Assembly: GCA_016763095.1 (NCBI GenBank)
Contig: JAESUK010000131.1
Coordinates: forward strand, 1-6,308
DNA length: 6,308 nucleotides
Reading direction: 5' to 3'
From: Alphaproteobacteria bacterium
GTDB taxonomy: Bacteria; Pseudomonadota; Alphaproteobacteria; Micavibrionales; Micavibrionaceae
Positions 1-4,713 of this stretch are shown piece by piece. Under the pieces are notes generated by a model that was given only the letters and a program-made list of their open reading frames with translations, was not told the origin of the DNA and did not search any database. Within the stretch, counting starts at the first letter, position 1; each line of letters starts with the position of its first letter. The translations under genes and the position numbers were made by a program.

Positions 1-2
1 AC

Positions 3-1103
3 AGCACACCTGTAACTCCATTGTATACAAATACCTTCCAAAAACTATGGAGCGCTCCACTTGAAAAAAGAGCCCTCTCAAGCCCGCTGATAGACGGAAA
101 TTTAATCATATATGGAAGTTACATAAATACTGTTGAGGCTATTTCACGAAGCGACGGTCGGCGTGTGTGGTCATTACCACAGAATTCTTACGTCTCCACA
201 CTAAGTAAGGGGCCAAAAGGTCGCATTTACGCAGGCGAGGGGCTTCACTCTACAATCCTCTCTGCACTAACATCAATAAACCCACAAACAGGACAAGTGT
301 ATTGGCAAAGAGAGTTTTTAGGTCACTTAGAAGAAAATTATGGATTCAGTCACAATGAAAAACACCTCTTATTAAGCGGGGGACCAAGCGGTATATGGAA
401 GATAACAGTAAAAGATGCGCGCGTTTTATGGCACCAAGAAATTGGGCACATAGATAGCCAACCCCTAGAATTTAAAAATGTAATTTATGTTCCTGCGCAA
501 GAAGATGACAACGTAAAGAGAACAACACTCTTTGCCCTTAATGCAAAAACAGGAGAAGTGAAATGGAAACTCCCTCAACCGGGTCAACCGTGGGGATCTC
601 CACGTATAGACAAGACAGGAAAAATCCTCCTGACCTCAACAGGAAAGGGACAAATTGGAATATCGAAGCCAACCGACAAAGGCTGGGCGTATGGCGTATC
701 TCTCGATGGCAATGTCATTTGGCAACACGAACTCCCTAATATGCCTCTCCAACCTGCACTCTATATTGCAGACTATGACATGATCATCCACACAACAAAA
801 TCAGGGATGATCGTTGCCTTAAATGCAAATACTGGAGCAGTCCTTTGGTCGGAAGATTCGGGGGATCAACTACTTTCACAATCAACACTTATCTCTCATT
901 TAGATTTTTCGATGATAGCAACAACGTCAAGCGAAGGTGTTTTTACCATTAGATCAGCAAAAACTGGAAAAGAACTCATACGACGTATTGTTCCTAAAGA
1001 TTCTTCATCCTCTCCCGTTGTAAGCGGTGACACCATATACGTCATGACGGGCTTTCATATTACAGCCTTTGGTGAGTTATCAAGTCTAAAGGAAGCAAAA
1101 TAA
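3..1103 (+). CDS. PQQ-type beta-propeller repeat protein, 5' partial
   Basis: The reading frame is open to the left edge of the window, with no stop before the in-frame TTG at 21. The true start is therefore probably outside, and that TTG (Tyr-Thr-Asn follow) is an internal leucine codon. Counting from the TTG, the protein shows repeated beta-propeller strand motifs of the form 'xAxxxxTGxxxW'. Their tryptophans fall at residues 10, 50, 95, 137, 182, 234 and 276, with Ile320 in the equivalent place of the last motif (clear TG turns at 90-91, 177-178, 271-272 and 315-316). That is eight motifs spaced about 40-52 residues apart, which fits an eight-bladed fold such as BamB or quinoprotein dehydrogenases. 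No calcium- or PQQ-ligand set can be assigned, so an enzymatic role is not supported; a binding or scaffold role is inferred. Any signal peptide would lie outside the window. The stop codon overlaps the ATG of the next gene, indicating coupled translation. It could be BamB-like, but the neighbours are not those of bamB. Confidence 0.85.
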   Translation, partial: STPVTPLYTNTFQKLWSAPLEKRALSSPLIDGNLIIYGSYINTVEAISRSDGRRVWSLPQNSYVSTLSKGPKGRIYAGEGLHSTILSALTSINPQTGQVYWQREFLGHLEENYGFSHNEKHLLLSGGPSGIWKITVKDARVLWHQEIGHIDSQPLEFKNVIYVPAQEDDNVKRTTLFALNAKTGEVKWKLPQPGQPWGSPRIDKTGKILLTSTGKGQIGISKPTDKGWAYGVSLDGNVIWQHELPNMPLQPALYIADYDMIIHTTKSGMIVALNANTGAVLWSEDSGDQLLSQSTLISHLDFSMIATTSSEGVFTIRSAKTGKELIRRIVPKDSSSSPVVSGDTIYVMTGFHITAFGELSSLKEAK

Positions 1104-2146
1104 TGGCGACACTTTGGTTTAAATTTCCTGATGAAGTCTTGTTCTATAAAAACTTTTCAGAGGACAACAAGAAAAAGCTCAATGATATTTTCTCAGCAAC
1201 AGAGAAAAACTCTCCTTGGCTGAAAGCTCTAACGCTCCTCAAGCTTGAAATGCCCACCTATGAGGGGGATATAATACATTGGCACTGCAATGCCCCATAT
1301 TTTAATTGGACCATCCTCGCCGACATAGTAAGCGGCGGCACAATGTACCCAAAAAAATCCGATGATGGGGATAGGTACAGCTTTGCCATGAGCTATAAAA
1401 TCAAAGATGTAATCTCCTTACTCAAATCCCAATGGAAAGTTTCAAGTTTTCTCTCTAAATCTAAAAACAATGATTCTGGAAAACTCGTAAACAGCATCGC
1501 ACTCGGTCTATGCCTACAAGCGCTCATCTTACGCCTTGGCGCGGATTACAAGCACATGCCTGAATGGCTAGCATCCCCTGATGACGCGCCAAGAAAACAC
1601 AACGGTGTCATCCGCCAAATTCAGTCAGTACAGATGGACAGAACGAATATTTCAGATGTATGGGATGATCTCTTCGATAAATCAGTCAGCAATATAAATG
1701 CAAAGACAGGGCTTCCCGAGTTCTTCTGGGACGATAACATTCCACCAAATCTTAAAATTGTAGGGTCTGACACACCTACAGAAAGGGATAACTGGAAGGG
1801 CACAGCAGTATCCACTGGATCACGCACTGGATTAGCCATTAAAGTCGGACGGAATTTCAACCCAGAAACAATCAACGATTTAAAAGAGAAATATAACGCA
1901 CCGATCATACTGGTCTTCAAAGATGCGCGCCCTGATACCGTCTCGCTATTTCCCTATGCTGATGCGTTACTCTTTGCGACGGGTGGTGCACTCTGCCATG
2001 CCTGCACCGTCGCGCGTGATATGAACATTCCAACAATCACCGCCCTTGGAAACGACTTCCTAAAACAGCTTTTCAATACTGACGCGCATATATGGCTCAC
2101 AATAAATGGAAGAAAAGGTACTGTTGAGCGCATAACGAAGACATAA
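1103..2146 (+). CDS. Protein with C-terminal PEP-utiliser phosphohistidine (swivelling) domain; N-terminus unknown
   Basis: Residues about 230-345 match the mobile phosphohistidine domain of pyruvate,phosphate dikinase, PEP synthase and rifampicin phosphotransferase. An entry motif resembling GxxxSPGxxxGxAxxV lies near 232-248 (GTAVSTGSRTGLAIKV). The catalytic signature GGALCHACTVAR (about 294-305) follows, then IPTITALG and a final NGRKGTVERI strand. His299 is the predicted phosphorylated residue, and the preceding Cys298 resembles the Cys-His of PEP synthase. In known enzymes this His shuttles phosphate between an ATP-grasp domain and a second substrate site. Neither an ATP-grasp nor a PEP-binding barrel is visible here. 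Residues 1-229 match no family I recognise; they are rich in Trp and Lys and contain a hydrophobic stretch near 130-145 that is too broken to call a membrane helix. The start is supported by AAAGGAAG ending seven bases before the ATG and by the TAATG overlap with the propeller gene. The domain order (His domain last) recalls rifampicin phosphotransferase. A partner kinase encoded upstream is an inference. Confidence 0.8.
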   Translation: MATLWFKFPDEVLFYKNFSEDNKKKLNDIFSATEKNSPWLKALTLLKLEMPTYEGDIIHWHCNAPYFNWTILADIVSGGTMYPKKSDDGDRYSFAMSYKIKDVISLLKSQWKVSSFLSKSKNNDSGKLVNSIALGLCLQALILRLGADYKHMPEWLASPDDAPRKHNGVIRQIQSVQMDRTNISDVWDDLFDKSVSNINAKTGLPEFFWDDNIPPNLKIVGSDTPTERDNWKGTAVSTGSRTGLAIKVGRNFNPETINDLKEKYNAPIILVFKDARPDTVSLFPYADALLFATGGALCHACTVARDMNIPTITALGNDFLKQLFNTDAHIWLTINGRKGTVERITKT

Positions 2147-2220
2147 CTTTCAAAAACGCCATACCCAAACATCGTAAGAACATGTAATATTAATGCCTTA
2201 ATTTAGAAAGACTCTTAAAC

Positions 2221-2667
2221 ATGCTTACACAACTTATAATTGGCGCAATACTCCTTTCCCTTACTGTAGCCTTCCAAGCACTTGCCTTTGATATCATCAT
2301 CAAAAAAACGCATGAGCTTATGAGCACAAAGATAAAGAAAATCACCCGTTTTTGGAAGGCCGTCATACTTACGGTTGTAACCCTAAGCGTAAGCCTCGTC
2401 ATAATCGTTGAGATTTGGATATGGGCAATATTCTATCTTGTTATAAATGTTGTTCCTGACTTGGAAACGGCGCTGTATTTCTCAACAACAACCTTCACAA
2501 CCGTTGGCTATGGAGATGTTTACCTCGGAACAGACTGGCGTCTTCTCAGCAGTATAGAATCCTTGAACGGCTTTCTCCTCTTTGGATGGAGCGCAGCATT
2601 CATCTATGAAATTGTATCGCATGTATACAAAAAAGAAGGACAAGACATCAGTAAAAAGGGGAAGTAA
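2221..2667 (+). CDS. Small potassium channel (Ion_trans_2 type)
   Basis: A 148-residue inner-membrane protein with the K+ selectivity filter TVGYGD at residues 94-99, preceded by a pore helix (about 81-93, ending STTTFT). Hydrophobic segments are seen at about 3-25, 47-78 and 113-136. The last two flank the pore as in two-helix K+ channels, and the first is an additional N-terminal helix. The surrounding sequence (EIWIWAIFYL before the pore; WRLLSSIESLNGFLLFGWS after it) is typical of small bacterial channels of this group. The C-terminus is short and basic, with no RCK/TrkA ligand-gating domain, so any gating by a ligand would need another subunit. It follows the swivel-domain gene by 74 bp in the same direction. 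No strong promoter was found in that gap, so co-transcription is possible but not shown. The Shine-Dalgarno sequence is weak (AGAAAGA about 10 bases before the ATG). Confidence 0.88.
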   Translation: MLTQLIIGAILLSLTVAFQALAFDIIIKKTHELMSTKIKKITRFWKAVILTVVTLSVSLVIIVEIWIWAIFYLVINVVPDLETALYFSTTTFTTVGYGDVYLGTDWRLLSSIESLNGFLLFGWSAAFIYEIVSHVYKKEGQDISKKGK

Positions 2668-2670
2668 CAT

Positions 2671-2689
2671 TTATCTTTTAGAAAGATAA
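2671..2689. terminator. AT-rich inverted repeat between converging genes, possible terminator
   Basis: TTATCTTT (2671-2678) and AAAGATAA (2682-2689) form a perfect 8-bp stem with a 3-base loop. It sits 3 bp after the channel stop codon and directly abuts the encoded CCA end of tRNA-Asn on the other strand. Its position suits a two-way transcription stop. The stem has only one G-C pair and there is no long U-tract on either strand, so it would be a weak intrinsic terminator. It could instead be a tRNA 3'-trailer hairpin. Confidence 0.35.
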
Positions 2690-2764
2690 TGGCTCCCTGG
2701 GCCGGATTCGAACCAGCGACCGGACGATTAACAGTCGTCAGCTCTACCACTGAGCTACCAGGGA
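2690..2764 (-). tRNA. tRNA-Asn (anticodon GTT)
   Basis: The reverse strand folds as a complete 75-nt cloverleaf. Acceptor TCCCTGG (2758-2764) pairs perfectly with CCAGGGA (2694-2700), followed by discriminator G and an encoded CCA (2690-2692). The D arm contains AGCTCAGTGGTAGAGCT. Anticodon stem GACGA/TCGTC encloses loop CTGTTAA, with anticodon GTT at 2730-2732. The T arm contains GGTTCGAATCC. GTT and discriminator G both fit an asparagine tRNA. It lies 70 bp downstream of metA in the same direction but has its own promoter. Confidence 0.96.
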
Positions 2765-2790
2765 ACGTGATTTGCTTCCAAATCGAATGT

Positions 2791-2808
2791 AAAAATACAG
2801 ATATTTTT
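2791..2808. repeat. All-AT inverted repeat downstream of metA, overlapping the tRNA-Asn -10 box
   Basis: AAAAATA (2791-2797) and TATTTTT (2802-2808) are perfect 7-bp arms around a CAGA loop. It could act as a weak hairpin behind metA or as a protein-binding palindrome at the tRNA-Asn promoter. All pairs are A-T, so chance in an AT-rich spacer is quite possible. Confidence 0.3.
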
Positions 2809-2819
2809 AAGGCTGTCAA
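2792..2819 (-). promoter_or_regulatory. Promoter of tRNA-Asn
   Basis: On the reverse strand a perfect TTGACA (2814-2819) and TATTTT (2792-2797) are separated by 16 bases. Transcription would start near 2784-2786, giving a leader of about 20 nt before the tRNA. The -10 box lies inside the AAAAATA/TATTTTT inverted repeat at 2791-2808. Confidence 0.6.
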
Positions 2820-2834
2820 TTTTATTTATGCAAT

Positions 2835-3767
2835 TTAAGAAACTTTTTTCACATTTATTAAATCAGCAAGATTATAAGGCGTTCCTTGGTAGACTAAATT
2901 AAGCCAATTTGAGAACAAAAGAGTACGGTGAGCGCGCCACTTCATAAGGGGTTTTTGTGTAGGATCATCATTCGGGAAGTAATTTTGGGGCACAGTAACA
3001 TCATCACCTTTTTCCACGTCACGAATATACTCATCCATCAATGTATGGCGTTCATATTCAGGGTGTTTAAACAAATACACACGGCGATTCTCTTCGTCAA
3101 ACACAAGACCGACACCTGTTTCATCGCAATCAGACAATATTTCTAAATTCTTTTGCCCTACAATATCCTCGGCGCGAATAATGCTTACCTGCGCCACAGG
3201 CATCGGATATTCTTCATTAAATCCATATGTCAGAGGATGGATCATGTTCGTACACTTATGTTGGAACACACCAAATTGCTTTTTTGGTAACATGGTTTTA
3301 TTCACCCCATGATAATGATAAAGTGCCGCCTTTGCGCCCCAACATAAAAAGAACTGGCTATACACATTTGTTTCTGACCACTTGAAAATTTCTTTCAACT
3401 CATTCCAATATTTCACGTCTTCATATGCCATGGATGCCACAGGCGTTCCATTAATAATGATGCCATCGAATTGTTGATCTTTTATTTCATCAAAAGTTTT
3501 GTAAAACGATTCAAGGTGATCAAGAGGGGTGGTCTTACTCGTATAGGTCTGCGTACGAAGCAATGTAAGCTCAACTTGAAGAGGGGAGCACCCAAGCGTC
3601 CGTGCAATCTGTATCTCGGTTGCAATTTTATTGGGCATCAAATTAAGAAGTACAATTTGCATCGGGCGGATATCCTGACGAATAGCATCATCTTCTTTGA
3701 TCAATGGAATACGTTCTTCAATAAGAACTTTTTCAGCAGGAAGGTTGTTTGGAATTTTTATGGGCAT
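2835..3767 (-). CDS. metA: Homoserine O-acyltransferase (MetA/MetAS)
   Basis: A cytoplasmic enzyme that acylates homoserine from acyl-CoA, the committed step of methionine synthesis. The 310-residue length matches the family (E. coli about 309). The start MPIKIPNNLP is the canonical MetA N-terminus, although the Shine-Dalgarno is poor (AAAAGG 13 bases upstream). Landmarks at family numbering are Lys47 in LNLMPNK, nucleophile Cys142 in LCWGAKAALYH, Lys163, catalytic His235 and Glu237 in KHPEYE, and Arg249 in EYIRDVE, so the catalytic set is intact. Unusual residues are Ala111 (NGTPVA), where acetyl-CoA users carry Glu and E. coli carries Gly, and Ala192 in PVAQVSII, where most members have SR-T-V with Ser192. 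Both are positions tied to acyl-donor or substrate specificity. The small residue at 111 leans towards succinyl-CoA, but the acyl donor cannot be settled from sequence. The gene lies 58 bp downstream of tRNA-Cys and may be transcribed from its promoter. The final residues (VKKVS) show no truncation. Confidence 0.95.
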   Translation of the reverse strand: MPIKIPNNLPAEKVLIEERIPLIKEDDAIRQDIRPMQIVLLNLMPNKIATEIQIARTLGCSPLQVELTLLRTQTYTSKTTPLDHLESFYKTFDEIKDQQFDGIIINGTPVASMAYEDVKYWNELKEIFKWSETNVYSQFFLCWGAKAALYHYHGVNKTMLPKKQFGVFQHKCTNMIHPLTYGFNEEYPMPVAQVSIIRAEDIVGQKNLEILSDCDETGVGLVFDEENRRVYLFKHPEYERHTLMDEYIRDVEKGDDVTVPQNYFPNDDPTQKPLMKWRAHRTLLFSNWLNLVYQGTPYNLADLINVKKVS

Positions 3768-3825
3768 GAGATTTTATAAACCTTTTAAAACTGTGAGGTA
3801 TAGCGTCTTTTATAACGACTATGAA

Positions 3826-3899
3826 TGGAGGCACGGGCCGGAATCGAACCGGCGTACACGGAGTTGCAGTCCGTTACATAGCCACTCTGCCACCGCGCC
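3826..3899 (-). tRNA. tRNA-Cys (anticodon GCA)
   Basis: A complete 74-nt cloverleaf on the reverse strand. Acceptor GGCGCGG (3893-3899) pairs with CCGTGCC (3830-3836) with one G-U wobble, followed by discriminator T and an encoded CCA (3826-3828). U73 is a hallmark of cysteine tRNAs. Anticodon loop CTGCAAC carries GCA at 3865-3867. The T arm reads CGGTTCGATTCCG. It is transcribed towards metA, whose ATG lies 58 bp beyond the CCA, with no hairpin terminator between them. Confidence 0.96.
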
Positions 3900-4033
3900 T
3901 CATCTCATAAGTTAAGCTGTATTTAGCACCCGAAAAGAAATTTATCAATAACTCTATTCAATTTCTTTAAATTAAAGTAAAACAACAGGTAAGAATTTTA
4001 TGTTCACAACAATACTCTAATGGATGATATAGC
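3900..4033. other. Divergent intergenic spacer between tRNA-Cys and the pcm-like gene
   Basis: This AT-rich spacer of 134 bp holds the tRNA-Cys promoter on the reverse strand. For the rightward pcm-like gene no convincing -35/-10 pair was found; TTAAAG-18-TTTTAT ending near 4000 is the best and is weak. A 13-bp odd palindrome CTTTAA-A-TTAAAG lies at 3965-3977, just upstream of the tRNA -35 box. It could be a regulator site, but its AT content makes chance likely. Confidence 0.4.
3920..3948 (-). promoter_or_regulatory. Promoter of tRNA-Cys, possibly also serving metA
   Basis: On the reverse strand TTGATA (3943-3948) and TAAATA (3920-3925) are separated by exactly 17 bases, a near-consensus sigma70-type promoter. 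The start would fall near 3912-3914, about 13-15 nt before the tRNA. The only candidate for a separate metA promoter is a poor TTCATA-17-TATACC starting at 3825, so read-through from here into metA is plausible. Confidence 0.65.
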
Positions 4034-4693
4034 ATGTATTTTGAAGATGCCCGCAAAGCAATGGTCGATAGTCAGCTCGCCCCAAATGGTATAACAGACA
4101 GTAAAATACTAGATGCTTTTTCGACCCTTCCAAGAGAACTGTTTTTACCTGATGCATATCAACGGACATGCTACAAGGACGAAGACATAAACCTTCCAAA
4201 TGGGCGCGCGGTCCTTGACCCTCTCACGCTCGCAAAACTTATTTCCGCAGCAGACATACAAGAACACGATGTAATCCTTTGCATTGGTGATATAAGTGGC
4301 TATGCAGCCGCCATTCTCTCTAAGCTCGCAACAACAATTATCCGCTTAGAGGAAGACCATCATGCCCTTTCTTTCTCAGAAGAAATATATGAAAACGCGG
4401 ACATCATTAATATCGTTTCGATACAACAGAAGCTATCAGACGGAGATATGGCGCATGCGCCCTTTAATAAAATAATACTATGTGGCGCATCAACATTAAA
4501 ACCTCAACACCTCATCAAACAACTCAGCGATGATGGCGCACTATGTTACGTACATAAAAACAATCCAATGACCCTCGGCGCAATAAAAAAGATCAAAAAA
4601 GTTGGAGCGTCAGAGCACATTGAAGAAACAATCGGAATGTCTGCTACCGCATATTGCCTAGGATATGAATCCGAAAAAGCCTTTGCACTCTAA
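4034..4693 (+). CDS. Protein-L-isoaspartate O-methyltransferase-like protein (SAM-dependent methyltransferase fold)
   Basis: A 219-residue soluble protein with the overall layout of the PCMT family. It has an N-terminal helical part (ARKAMVDSQLAPNGITDSKILDAFSTLPRELFLPD, residues 6-40), a YKDEDINLP segment (47-55), a Rossmann-type motif I VILCIGDISGY (80-90), an acidic strand end LEED (105-108), and a later strand FNKIILCGAS (144-153). True repair enzymes carry a GQTIS-P motif after the YxD segment; here it reads GRAVLDP. Motif I has Asp86 and Ile87 where small residues are usual. The protein thus belongs to a divergent PCMT-like branch, and isoaspartate repair is doubtful. Similar divergent members sit beside tolC in other Alphaproteobacteria (recollection, unchecked). 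The start is supported by GGATGA six bases before the ATG; an ATG at 4024 runs into a stop at once. tolC follows after 20 bp, indicating an operon. Confidence 0.8.
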   Translation: MYFEDARKAMVDSQLAPNGITDSKILDAFSTLPRELFLPDAYQRTCYKDEDINLPNGRAVLDPLTLAKLISAADIQEHDVILCIGDISGYAAAILSKLATTIIRLEEDHHALSFSEEIYENADIINIVSIQQKLSDGDMAHAPFNKIILCGASTLKPQHLIKQLSDDGALCYVHKNNPMTLGAIKKIKKVGASEHIEETIGMSATAYCLGYESEKAFAL

Positions 4694-4713
4694 CTTGGAA
4701 TAAGAAACAGAGA

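Noticed and set aside
1621..1920. 99-codon - strand frame inside the swivel-domain gene
   Set aside because: It is antisense to a region with clear protein-family motifs on the + strand and no recognisable product of its own.
2604..2819. 71-codon - strand frame through tRNA-Asn
   Set aside because: It contains 'GSSVVELTTVNRPVAGSNPAQ', the translated tRNA sequence, and overlaps the channel gene end.
3471..3779. 102-codon + strand reading frame opposite metA
   Set aside because: It lies wholly antisense to the well-conserved metA 5' half, is rich in Lys/Phe/Arg from AT-rich antisense codons, and resembles no family.
3768..3825. SAM-II riboswitch before metA
   Set aside because: The length would just fit, but the conserved core and pseudoknot pairing could not be found on reading the reverse strand.
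2690..3899. tRNA 3' ends duplicated as attachment-site repeats
   Set aside because: No second copy of either tRNA 3' end was seen elsewhere in the window; the two share only the general T-arm consensus.
3697..3915. 72-codon + strand frame running through tRNA-Cys
   Set aside because: It crosses metA and the complete tRNA-Cys gene; the 'HGPESNRRTRSCSPLHSHSA' type peptide is the well-known mistranslation of a tRNA complement.
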